From positions 1-64,000 of the forward strand of contig NZ_JALLIN010000004.1 in NCBI RefSeq assembly GCF_023630175.1: DNA of 64,000 nt, in the 5' to 3' direction. The DNA comes from Streptomyces cellostaticus (GTDB lineage: Bacteria > Actinomycetota > Actinomycetes > Streptomycetales > Streptomycetaceae). Positions 29,036 through 37,248 of this stretch are shown here, piece by piece (position 1 is the stretch's first letter; the number at the start of each line of letters is the position of its first letter). The position numbers and the translations under genes were made by a program. The notes under the pieces are model-generated. The model made no database searches and was not told the origin of the DNA. It saw only the letters and a list, made by a program, of their open reading frames with translations.

Positions 29036-29190
29036 CGGGGCCGGGCGCGGCGTGCCGGTCGGCCGCCCCGACCCGCACGCCGCCGAGCACCGCCCCGAGC
29101 GGCACGCCGCCGCACCGTCCCGACCCGTACGCCGCCACGCCATCCCGACCGCACGCCGGTACGCCGCCACGCCATGACAACGGGGAACCC

Positions 29191-30510
29191 ATGCCGAACT
29201 ATCACGAGATCATGACGACGGACCTGTCCAAGCTCTCCACGGCGGCGGACCGCTGGGACGGGATGGCCAAGGAGTTCCACGAGCAGGAGATCGCCTACAA
29301 GCGCGATGTGCACGGGGTCTCCACGGGACAGACCTGGACCGGCCTGAGCGCGGACGCCGCCGGCCGGCGGTTCGACGTCACGCTCAAACAGTTCCAGAGC
29401 GCCCAGGTGGAGGCCAGGGCGGTGGCCTCGCTCCTGCGCGAGGCGCACACGCAGTTCACGGACCTGCGCAAGAAGCTGGAGTCGGCCCGGGCGGACGCGG
29501 TCAAGGCCGGCATGGCGGTGTCCGAAGCGGGCGTGGTCTCCTACGACACCACGAAACTCGGTGACGGTGAACGCAGCGCACTGCACCACGACCCCGACTA
29601 CCAGCAGTCCGTGCGCGAGGCCGTCGCCTCCTGGCAGGAGCACGTGGACAAGGCGGTGAAGGACGTCGTCGAGGCCGACGCCCATGTCAAGACCGCGCTC
29701 GATGCGGTGGTGCTCGACTCCGACGTGAGCGACGGCACGCTCACCGGGTTCAACAGCCAGGCGCACACCGGCATCGACAAGTACGTGGCCGAGTCGAAGC
29801 AGACCCCCGCCAAGCCTGACGGGTGGGTGTCCGACGGGGAGGCCGAGGCCTCGGGTCCAGGTGTCGGCGCGGAGGCGACCGGACCGGACACCGGTTCCGG
29901 CAAGATGGGCGAGGCCGAGGCGCACGCCGACCTCGGTCGCGCGAGCGCGGAGGGCTCGCTCACCAACGGGCCGGTGAAGCTCGACGGCGAGGCCGAAGCC
30001 TACGCGGGCGCCAAGGGCTCCGTGAGCGGTGGCGTCACCAAGGAGGGACTCCAGGGCGAGGCCGGCGTGCTGGCGGGCGGTGAGGCCTCGTCCCAGGGCC
30101 GCTTCGACGTCGGCCCGGTCGGCGTCTACGGACGTGCCGAGGGCATGGCGGGTGCCGAGGCCGGCGCCCACGCGGGAGCGGGCCTCGAGGGCATCAACCT
30201 GGGTGCCGAGGCGTTCGCGGGGGCGAAGGGCGGCGGCACCGTGGGCGCGGACATCGGTGGTATCGGGGCGGGTGTCTCCGCCGAGGGGTGGGCCGGTCCG
30301 GGTGCCGAGGCGAGCCTGGACATCGGAAAGACCGAGGACGGAACGTGGGAGTTCAAGACCGAAGTGGGTCTCTCCCCGATCGTCGGTGGTGAGGTGGGCT
30401 TCGAGTTCACCGTCGACCCGGACAAGGTCGCCGACACCGCGGGCGACCTGGCCGACGCCGTCGGCGACGGCCTCAGCTCCGCCGGTGACGCCATCGGCAG
30501 CCTGTTCTGA
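29191..30510 (+). CDS. Long WXG protein with Ala/Gly repeat region
   Basis: A 439-aa protein. The first ~200 residues are helical with a WXG turn (TWTGLSADAAG, about 47-57) and a long coiled-coil-like stretch. From about residue 215 to 415 it has alternating Ala/Gly with a polar or acidic residue (EAEAYAGAKG, GAEAFAGAKGG, SAEGWAGPGAEAS), a pattern suggesting beta strands or a solenoid, then a helical end (VADTAGDLADAVGDGL). No catalytic motif is seen. It is a strong candidate ESX substrate. The ATG at 29191 is the first start whose product begins with family-like sequence. Confidence 0.75.
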   Translation: MPNYHEIMTTDLSKLSTAADRWDGMAKEFHEQEIAYKRDVHGVSTGQTWTGLSADAAGRRFDVTLKQFQSAQVEARAVASLLREAHTQFTDLRKKLESARADAVKAGMAVSEAGVVSYDTTKLGDGERSALHHDPDYQQSVREAVASWQEHVDKAVKDVVEADAHVKTALDAVVLDSDVSDGTLTGFNSQAHTGIDKYVAESKQTPAKPDGWVSDGEAEASGPGVGAEATGPDTGSGKMGEAEAHADLGRASAEGSLTNGPVKLDGEAEAYAGAKGSVSGGVTKEGLQGEAGVLAGGEASSQGRFDVGPVGVYGRAEGMAGAEAGAHAGAGLEGINLGAEAFAGAKGGGTVGADIGGIGAGVSAEGWAGPGAEASLDIGKTEDGTWEFKTEVGLSPIVGGEVGFEFTVDPDKVADTAGDLADAVGDGLSSAGDAIGSLF

Positions 30511-30565
30511 CCCCCACGTCCCGCTCCCGCACGAGGGTGCACCACTTCAGGAAGGAGTGCTCGCG

Positions 30566-31063
30566 ATGACCACGAGCCTGCCGGTCCCGATCGATTTCGA
30601 ACTGCCGGAGGGCTGGCGCTCGGCGCCGCCGGACGAGGTGGGTGCCCCCGGTGCCGCGTTCGTGGCGGTGCATCTGCCGTCCGACGGCGGGTTCACCGCG
30701 AACATCACCATCGACGGCGAGTACCGTCCGGACCCGGCGACGCTCCCGGAGATCGCCGACGAGTCGGTGCAGCGCCTCGGCCGGGCGGTCACCTCGGTCG
30801 CCGTCACCGGACGCCGCGAGACGGGCTCCGCGGAGGCTCCCGGCCTCACGCAGACGCTGTCCTTCTCGACCGTCGCCGGCGGAGTCCGGCGCGACCTCGT
30901 CCAGTCCCAGGTGTACATGTCGATGCTGGACGTGTCCGATCCGCGCCGGCGGGCGGTGATCCGGTTGGTCCTCACCACGACGGCTGCCCAGCATCCGGCC
31001 GTCCTGGACGACTTCAGCGACCTCGTGCGCACGGTGCGACCGGGCGACGGCGCGACGTCGTGA
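30566..31063 (+). CDS. LpqN/PsbP-like cytoplasmic protein
   Basis: A 165-aa alpha/beta protein without signal peptide. Pattern FELPEGWRSAPP, then FVAVHLPSDGGFTANITI, resembles the LpqN/DcrB/PsbP-like fold seen in mycobacterial Lpq lipoproteins, but here without a lipobox. GGAAGGAG precedes the ATG. It follows the long WXG repeat protein after 55 bases, so a chaperone or immunity role for that protein is plausible but unproven. Confidence 0.65.
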   Translation: MTTSLPVPIDFELPEGWRSAPPDEVGAPGAAFVAVHLPSDGGFTANITIDGEYRPDPATLPEIADESVQRLGRAVTSVAVTGRRETGSAEAPGLTQTLSFSTVAGGVRRDLVQSQVYMSMLDVSDPRRRAVIRLVLTTTAAQHPAVLDDFSDLVRTVRPGDGATS

Positions 31064-31129
31064 GGCGGTCCGCGGGAACCGGAAGGGCGTTGGTTGTACC
31101 GGCTGAGGCGTCCCTCGTAGGTTGAGCCC

Positions 31130-31642
31130 ATGGCACTCTTCGACAGGCTGACCGGAACCCGGCGTCCCGCGGACGGTGTCCCGCCGGTCCCGGCGGAGGA
31201 GCTGCGCACGGCCCTGCTCGCGCTCAACCGGCCGGACGCACCGTATGTCGTCCGCTACGGCGCCGCGGAGGGCGCCGACCTGGTGGCGGAGTGGCGGATC
31301 GCGGAGCCCGCCTGGCGGAGCTTCTTCGTGGAGTCCCGGATCACCCATGCCGTACGCGTCCGTATGCGGCTCGACCGCGACGCCCACGAGGTGCGTGTGC
31401 TCGAGGAGCAGTGGGAGGTCAGCCGGGTCGGCGGTCCGCCGGGGCTGCAGGTCACGTCGTCGTACTCGCGCGGGCCGGACCGGACCGTCACGCGGCGGTG
31501 GACGCTCGGCCGGGGGGACGGCGGTCGACCGGAAGCGACGGAGACCTTCCGCTTCGACGCCGCGCGGTTGCGCGAGCCGCTGCAGGGCACCGTGCTGAGG
31601 TCCGGCTGGACCTGGCGCGGGGTCGTCCTCGGCAAGCTGTGA
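31130..31642 (+). CDS. Conserved hypothetical protein in ESX locus
   Basis: A 170-aa soluble alpha/beta protein, charged at the N-terminus (LFDRLTGTRRPADG), with WRIAEPAWRSFFVESRI and EEQWEVSRVGG segments typical of small Streptomyces proteins of unknown role. No signal peptide or membrane segment. It shares a gene cluster with the LpqN-like gene (66-base gap) and is convergent with the second mycosin gene, so an ESX accessory role is only suggested by position. Confidence 0.65.
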   Translation: MALFDRLTGTRRPADGVPPVPAEELRTALLALNRPDAPYVVRYGAAEGADLVAEWRIAEPAWRSFFVESRITHAVRVRMRLDRDAHEVRVLEEQWEVSRVGGPPGLQVTSSYSRGPDRTVTRRWTLGRGDGGRPEATETFRFDAARLREPLQGTVLRSGWTWRGVVLGKL

Positions 31643-31677
31643 GGCCGGACGGCGGGACTACGCGCCGCCTTCCGGCC
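31643..31677. terminator. Convergent terminator hairpin
   Basis: GGCCGGACGGCG and CGCCTTCCGGCC (one mismatch) flank a short loop between convergent stops. The right arm overlaps the 3' end of the mycosin gene, so this call is weaker than the others. Confidence 0.4.
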
Positions 31678-32983
31678 GCCCCGCGCGCCGGCGTCGTGCG
31701 TCGCGGACCGCCACGGCGGTGCCGGCCAGGCACGCGACGAGGACCAGGCCGCCGACGACCACGTAGGTCGCCATGCGGGTGTCGCGTTCCTGCGCCGTCT
31801 CGCCGAAGCGCAGGGGGGTGACCGAGGGGGCCTCGCCCCTGGAGACGCCGTTCTCGGGGCGCGGAGACTGGACGGGGTGCTCCGGGTCCACGTCGGTCAG
31901 CGCCTTCACCGGGTCCACCACGCCCCAGCCGACCAGCCGGTCGTGGCCGGGGATGGAGCGTTCGGCGGTCTGCTCGATCTGGGCGGTGACCTCCTGGGCC
32001 GTCCACTTGGGGTGTTTGGCCTTCAACAGGGCCGCCACGCCCGCGACGTACGGTGCCGAGAAGCTCGTGCCGTTGTCCGAGCAGTGGCCGCCGCCGGGCA
32101 CGGTGGAGATCATGTCGACACCGGGAGCGGCGACGCCCACGAAGTCTCCGGACTGCGAGAACGCCGCCCGCTCGTTGTTGCGGTCGGACGCCGCGACCGC
32201 GAGCACACCCTTGTACGACGCCGGGTACGTCACCTTGACGTTGCCGCCGAGGCCGTCGTTGCCGGCCGAGGCGACGACCACGACCTTCTGCTTCAGGGCG
32301 TAGTCGACGGCCTGCTCGAGCCTGGCGTCCGGCCGGACCGCGTTGGCCGTGTCCTGGGAGATGTTGATGACGTCGGCACCGGCCCCGACCGCGTGCCGGA
32401 TCGCGGCGGCCAGGGTGAGCGCGGTGCCGTCGCCCTCGGCGTCGTTCTGCTTGATCGGGATGATCGTCGCGTCCGGGGCCAGGCCCACGAAGCCGGTCCC
32501 CTTGGCCGGCCGTGCGGCGATGATGCCCGCCACGCGGGTGCCGTGGCCGACGGTGTCCGTGGTGCCCGAGCTGTTGCCGCGCTCTATCTTCTCGCCCTCG
32601 GCGTTCTTCGGCGGCAGCAGGTTCTTGCCGCTGGACGCGTCGACCGCCTTGGTGAGCTGAGGGTTCTTGATGTCGACACCGGTGTCGATCACGGCCACCC
32701 GCACCCCCTTGCCGGTGGACCGGGCCCACAGCGCGTCCAGGTTGACGCGCTGCAGCGCCCACGGCCGGCCCGAGTAGTCCTTCGCCGGGAAGGTGCACTG
32801 GCCGTCGTCCGCGTGGGCCGCGGTGGCGGGCAGGGCGAGGGTGGTGGTCGCGGCGGTGAGGAGCACCGCGGCGGCCACGGCCGCGGCCCGGACCGCGGTA
32901 GCGGGGAGCTGGGGTCGCGGGGGCCGGACACCCGACGGCACCGTGCCCGCGGGCCGCGGGCCGGACTGCTTCGGCTTCTGCAT
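31658..32983 (-). CDS. mycP: Second mycosin-type S8 protease
   Basis: A second ESX subtilisin-like protease of 441 aa. Signal peptide (hydrophobic about 30-55), catalytic Asp in VAVIDTGV (about 98), His in VGHGTRVAG (about 146), Ser in DNGTSFSAP (about 306), and a C-terminal transmembrane segment (about 400-420) with a basic cytoplasmic tail. It sits 23 bases after eccB on the same strand, so it is the core mycosin that associates with the EccB-E complex, while the one at 23903 lies with substrates. Confidence 0.93.
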   Translation of the reverse strand: MQKPKQSGPRPAGTVPSGVRPPRPQLPATAVRAAAVAAAVLLTAATTTLALPATAAHADDGQCTFPAKDYSGRPWALQRVNLDALWARSTGKGVRVAVIDTGVDIKNPQLTKAVDASSGKNLLPPKNAEGEKIERGNSSGTTDTVGHGTRVAGIIAARPAKGTGFVGLAPDATIIPIKQNDAEGDGTALTLAAAIRHAVGAGADVINISQDTANAVRPDARLEQAVDYALKQKVVVVASAGNDGLGGNVKVTYPASYKGVLAVAASDRNNERAAFSQSGDFVGVAAPGVDMISTVPGGGHCSDNGTSFSAPYVAGVAALLKAKHPKWTAQEVTAQIEQTAERSIPGHDRLVGWGVVDPVKALTDVDPEHPVQSPRPENGVSRGEAPSVTPLRFGETAQERDTRMATYVVVGGLVLVACLAGTAVAVRDARRRRAGRPEGGA

Positions 32984-33006
32984 GGATGCGTGATCCTCCC
33001 TCGCCG

Positions 33007-34530
33007 CTACGAGCCCTGCGGCTGCCGGGCCGCCGACTCCGACAGCCGCGGACCGGTGGGCAGGAACCGGGACCACTCGACGGGGATGGGCGTGGGCGTC
33101 ACGTTCTCGTAGCCGAGGCGGGTCTGGGCGATCCTCGCCTCGCTCAGTTCCTCCTTGCGCCGTTTGGCGGAGGTGCCGATGCCCTGGTCGTCGGTGGTGC
33201 TGTCGCTGTTGGACTGCAGCGCGTAGCGCAGGCCGGTGTCGGTGACCAGGAAGACACCGCCGGCCGTGGTCTCGGTGCCCTGGAACTGGCGGTAGAGCTG
33301 ACCGGAGCCGGGGGTGACGTAGGCGCTGGAGGAGCCGGTGGGGAGCTGGGCCGGGAAGTCCTTGCCGACCCAGGTGGACAGGGTGGTGACGCCCTCGGCG
33401 CCGACCGAACGCATGACGTTGCACAGCGTGTTGCGGCCGCTGGTCGTGCTGGACCCGTCGTTCACCGTCCTCGGCTTGTACGCGGGCCAGTCGCGGCCGC
33501 CGTCGAACGCCGTGCTGTCGACGACCGCGCCCGGGCTGACCTGCTGCGCCTCACCGGCCTGGCCCACGCGGACGAGGTCACCGCTGTTGAGCAGCAGCGT
33601 GGCGGTGAACTCGGAGACGCGGGCCACCTTCCCCTTCAGGACGACGTAGTACTGCATCGTCTGCCCGTCGTACGCCTTGATGACCTCGCCGACCTTGTCG
33701 TACTGGCGGAGCAGTTCGGAGGCGCCCGCCTTCTCGCCGGGGGTGCCCTGGATCGACGGGATGGAGACCGGGTCGCCCTTGTGCAGGGTGTCCAGCCACT
33801 CCTGGGACACGCGCTGCGGGGCGCGGCCGCGGGTGTCGAGGGCCTTGAGGAGTTCCTTGTCGGCCGGGTCGGCGAGCTCGTACGACGTGCCCCGCGCGTC
33901 GACCACGTACTGGGTCTTGCCGTCGGGGCCGACGACGTACATCAGGTCGCCGCGGGCGAGTCTGTCGCGCCCGTCCGTCCTGGACCACTCCTTCCGCGCG
34001 AGGACGAACGCCGCCTTCTGGATGGCCCGGCCGCCGTCGCCGGGGCGTTCGCAGACCGCCCAGCGCTTGGTGGCCGACGACTCGTCGGCGGAGGGCAGGC
34101 GGTCGGGGGCGTACGGGATGCCGATGGTGGCGCCGTGCGGGGGTTTGCCGCTGTCCAAGATCTTCTCGTCGACGGTGATGACGCCGTCCTTGCCGGGGTC
34201 CAAGAGCAGCTTGGCGGAGGCCATGTTGAGGACCGGGTGGAGCTGCTTCTGGTCGCCGGTCTTCAGTACGACGTACCGGGTGGTGGACTTGCTCGCGACG
34301 ATGACGTGTTCTTCCGGGGTGTCCCAGCCCTTGGGCGCGGTCGGGCTGAACATGCCGACGGCGCCGAACACGGCGAGGACCACGGCGCCGACGACGAGGC
34401 CGGGCACCAGTGCCTTCAGCGGCTTCGGGGCGCCCTCCTCGGAGCCGGAGGGGGAAGGCTGCAGGAATGACGCGAGCGTGCGGCGCTTCGCGAAGGTGTA
34501 GGCGTTGAGTTCGTCCCGCCGTGATGCCAT
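33007..34530 (-). CDS. eccB: Type VII secretion protein EccB
   Basis: Core ESX membrane protein of 507 aa. A short cytoplasmic N-terminus (MASRRDELNAYTFAKRR) is followed by one transmembrane helix (about 43-64) and a large extracytoplasmic domain with four repeated modules. Two cysteines, in WAVCERPGD and NTLCNVM, match the conserved EccB disulfide. The ATG at 34530 is divergent from eccE, with 206 bases between them for promoters. mycP lies immediately downstream. Confidence 0.93.
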   Translation of the reverse strand: MASRRDELNAYTFAKRRTLASFLQPSPSGSEEGAPKPLKALVPGLVVGAVVLAVFGAVGMFSPTAPKGWDTPEEHVIVASKSTTRYVVLKTGDQKQLHPVLNMASAKLLLDPGKDGVITVDEKILDSGKPPHGATIGIPYAPDRLPSADESSATKRWAVCERPGDGGRAIQKAAFVLARKEWSRTDGRDRLARGDLMYVVGPDGKTQYVVDARGTSYELADPADKELLKALDTRGRAPQRVSQEWLDTLHKGDPVSIPSIQGTPGEKAGASELLRQYDKVGEVIKAYDGQTMQYYVVLKGKVARVSEFTATLLLNSGDLVRVGQAGEAQQVSPGAVVDSTAFDGGRDWPAYKPRTVNDGSSTTSGRNTLCNVMRSVGAEGVTTLSTWVGKDFPAQLPTGSSSAYVTPGSGQLYRQFQGTETTAGGVFLVTDTGLRYALQSNSDSTTDDQGIGTSAKRRKEELSEARIAQTRLGYENVTPTPIPVEWSRFLPTGPRLSESAARQPQGS

Positions 34531-34736
34531 CTGTGTCCGCTCTCTCCCCGTTGCGGAGCCGTGGGGGACCTGTGAAGATCCGTCCCCCGCCCTCGGTTGC
34601 CTCTGGTGCCTCGACTGTCAGACCCGGCCCCTACTATGCCTGTTGCGTGGAGGTGCGTGCGGCACGGGTAGGGTGCTCAGGGCTTGAAGGGACCGGAGCG
34701 CAAGGGTTTTCGGGAGAGTTCGGGGGTTTTGGAGTG

Positions 34737-36107
34737 ATGGCTTCCGCAACGCGGGCCCGGTCGCGATCGCAATCGGGGGCTGGGTCGGGTGACGCGGGCC
34801 GGTCGGGTGCCCGCGGCTCTTCCTCCTCCGGGCGGCGCGGTGAGCGGGCGCCCACGTCCCCCCGGGGTGCTTTCGCGCCGCATCCGGAGTCCCGTTCCGG
34901 GCGCGGCGGTTCGTTCGCGGTGCAGCGGCTGGTGCTGCTGGAGATCGCGGGCGCGCTCGTGGTGTGCGGCTGGCTGGCCGGCATGGTCGCCCTGGTCGTC
35001 GCGGCCGCGATCGCCGCGCTGCTGGTGGTGCTCGCCGTCGTACGGCGCCGCGGGCGCTCCCTGCCGGAATGGCTCGCCACCCTGCTGGCGCTGCGGGCCC
35101 GCAACCGGCGGGCCGCGAGCACACCGGTGCCGGTGGGCACCGACTCCGGTCTGGCGCCCGCCGTGGAGTGCGACCCTTCCCTGCGGACCTACAGCCACAG
35201 CCGGGGCGACGACCGCGATCAGCGGCCCGTCGGCATGGTGGGCGACGGCGGTTTCCTGACCGCCGTGCTCCAGGTGGAGTCGGACGCGGGCGCGCTGCGC
35301 GCGGAGCGCGGCCGCAGACCGCTGCCGGTGGCCCTGGTGCGGGACGCCCTCGACGTCGACGGGATCCACCTGGAGTCGGCGCAGATCGTGGTGCACACGC
35401 AGCCCGCGCCCGCGCTGCATCTGCCGCAGCAGTCGGTCGTGGTCAGCAACTACGCGCCGCTGCAGGCGGAGACCGGCTCCCCCGCGGTGCGCATCACGTG
35501 GATCGCGCTGAAACTCGACCCCGAACTCTGCCCGGAGGCGGTCGCCGCGCGCGGTGGCGGGCTGCTCGGGGCGCAGAAGTGCCTGACGCGTTCGGCCGAG
35601 CACCTGTCGAGTCGGCTGACCGGCGCCGGGTTCCGGGCGAGGGTGCTCAACGAGGAGGAACTGACGGCGGCCATCGCCACCTCGGCGTGCGCCAACCCCA
35701 TGGTGACGGCGCAGGCCGCCCAGGCCGGACGGGGCGAGGCGCCGCAGCGCCGCACCGAGGAGTCCAGCCGGAGCTGGCGCTGCGACAACCGCCGGCACAC
35801 CACCTACTGGGTGCGCCGCTGGCCGCAACTGGACGGATCCGGCGGCTCGCTGGCGCAGTTGGTGGCGCGGCTGACCGCGGTGCCCGCGCTGGCGACGACC
35901 TTCAGCCTGACCCTGGCCAGGGGCGCGCAGCAGAACGTCTCCCTGACGGGTCATGTGCGGATCACGGGCCGCAGCAACCAGGAGCTGACGGACGCCCGGC
36001 GCGATCTGGAGCGTGCGGCGCGCGAGGCGCGGACCGGGCTCGCGCGCCTGGACCGGGAGCAGCTCCCGGGTGTCCTGGCCACCCTGCCGCTCGGAGGTGC
36101 CCGCTGA
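34737..36107 (+). CDS. eccE: Type VII secretion protein EccE
   Basis: ESX core component EccE of 456 aa. A disordered Arg/Ser/Gly-rich N-terminus (1-60) precedes two transmembrane segments (about 65-105) and a cytoplasmic domain with family features (SYAPLQAE-like VVVSNYAPLQ, YWVRRWPQL). An alternative GTG start one codon upstream exists. The next gene starts within its stop (TGATG). Confidence 0.88.
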   Translation: MASATRARSRSQSGAGSGDAGRSGARGSSSSGRRGERAPTSPRGAFAPHPESRSGRGGSFAVQRLVLLEIAGALVVCGWLAGMVALVVAAAIAALLVVLAVVRRRGRSLPEWLATLLALRARNRRAASTPVPVGTDSGLAPAVECDPSLRTYSHSRGDDRDQRPVGMVGDGGFLTAVLQVESDAGALRAERGRRPLPVALVRDALDVDGIHLESAQIVVHTQPAPALHLPQQSVVVSNYAPLQAETGSPAVRITWIALKLDPELCPEAVAARGGGLLGAQKCLTRSAEHLSSRLTGAGFRARVLNEEELTAAIATSACANPMVTAQAAQAGRGEAPQRRTEESSRSWRCDNRRHTTYWVRRWPQLDGSGGSLAQLVARLTAVPALATTFSLTLARGAQQNVSLTGHVRITGRSNQELTDARRDLERAAREARTGLARLDREQLPGVLATLPLGGAR

Positions 36108-36886
36108 TGGCCATCACGACTTCGCCCGGCCAGTCCGGCGGGGCTCGTCCCGGCACGGCCCCGTCGCGCGCGGGTCTCGGCGAGCGGCTCCGGACGGGCT
36201 TCGGCCTGCTGGGCCCCCGTCATCCCCGGCACACTCTGCCCGTCGAGCAGGCCGACGCGCTGTCCCTGCCGATCGGCGACGACGGTGTGGTGGTCGGCGT
36301 CGACACCGAGGGGCAGCCCGCGGTGCTCGGGGTCAACCGGCCCACGCCGTTCGACATGGTGCTCATCGGGGGCCTGTGGACCGCACAGGTCATGGCGCTG
36401 CGCGCGGCGGCCACCGGCGCCCGGGTGGCGGTGGAGACGGGGCGGGCCCAGTCCTGGATGCCGATGGTGCACGCGATGGGCGGCGGGCAGAACGGTCTCG
36501 CGGTGTACGACGTCGGCCGGGTGCCCCCGCAGGGCGCCTCGGCGGGGACGCCGGTGCTGGTGGTGCGGGACTGCGGCATGCGGCCGCCGCGTGGACGGGT
36601 GGCGTCGGCGCCGTGGCAGTCGGTGCTGACGCTGCTGCCGTATCTGAGCCCGGTGGCGCCGCGGTTGATGCGCCAGGCGCGGCTGGTGGGTGTGCAGCGG
36701 GTGTCGCCGGACGAGGCGGCGGAGATCGGGCGGGTGCTGACGCTGCCGCGCGCTGAGCTCGAGGCGCTGCCCACGCTTCCGGACGGCGTGACCCTGTGGT
36801 GCACCGAGCGGGACCGGCAGTACGTGATGACGCGGGCGACGGACGCCGAGACAGGACTGCTGGGCGTGGCACGCCGGATGGACTGA
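36107..36886 (+). CDS. ESX-associated protein overlapping eccE
   Basis: A 259-aa protein with no signal or transmembrane segments. The ATG overlaps the eccE stop codon, implying coupled translation. Segments such as GVDTEGQPAVLGVNRPTPFDMVLIG and the PDGVTLWCTERDRQYVMTRATDAE end are seen beside eccE in Streptomyces ESX loci; its biochemistry is unknown. It likely works with the EccE cytoplasmic face, from context only. Confidence 0.8.
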   Translation: MAITTSPGQSGGARPGTAPSRAGLGERLRTGFGLLGPRHPRHTLPVEQADALSLPIGDDGVVVGVDTEGQPAVLGVNRPTPFDMVLIGGLWTAQVMALRAAATGARVAVETGRAQSWMPMVHAMGGGQNGLAVYDVGRVPPQGASAGTPVLVVRDCGMRPPRGRVASAPWQSVLTLLPYLSPVAPRLMRQARLVGVQRVSPDEAAEIGRVLTLPRAELEALPTLPDGVTLWCTERDRQYVMTRATDAETGLLGVARRMD

Positions 36887-36890
36887 CCCG

Positions 36891-36910
36891 GGGCCGAATT
36901 GGCCCTTTTT
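36891..36910 (+). terminator. Rho-independent-like terminator
   Basis: GGGCC and GGCCC flank GAATT, followed by five T residues. This is a short but classical terminator, four bases after the stop of the eccE partner gene and rare in form for this high-GC genome. Confidence 0.65.
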
Positions 36911-37001
36911 CGCCTCGGATTGGCGACTTCTCGCGTCAATTGCGGTGGCGGTGAGGCCTGGACGTGGTGCTCCTGCGTCACGTTTTGGTGTACGTCGAAG
37001 T

Positions 37002-37033
37002 GTGCCGCACCCCTCGTCGGCCGGGTGCGGCAC
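37002..37033 (+). terminator. Second hairpin after eccE partner
   Basis: Perfect 11-base arms GTGCCGCACCC and GGGTGCGGCAC enclose a 10-base loop. It may back up the previous terminator. Confidence 0.5.
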
Positions 37034-37248
37034 CGCGCGCCGGGCGGGTGAGGGGCGGACGGGCCTGCCGGGTCGGCGCCTGTGGTGATTAGGCTGGGGC
37101 AGGGCACGTCGCGAGTTCCCGCGAGCGGGCGGAACGGCTTCGCGACTGAGGGGCCGGCGGCCCCGTGGGGAAGCCCCGGCGACATCGCACGACGGAACGG
37201 GGCGCCCCGAGCACGGCATGAGGGTGCCCGACCACACCAGGAGGAACT

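Larger units (their letters stand above)
36887..37248. other. Intergenic region before the Pro-rich ATPase gene
   Basis: This 362-base gene-free stretch holds two terminator hairpins (36891-36910 and 37002-37033). The promoter of the ATPase gene is then expected in the remaining ~200 bases, but I cannot place it with confidence. Confidence 0.6.

Noticed and set aside
28498..29170. Minus-strand open frames opposite the WXG-like gene
   Set aside because: Arg/Ser-rich antisense translations without any family similarity; the plus-strand frame has the genome's GC3 pattern and a WXG-like helix.
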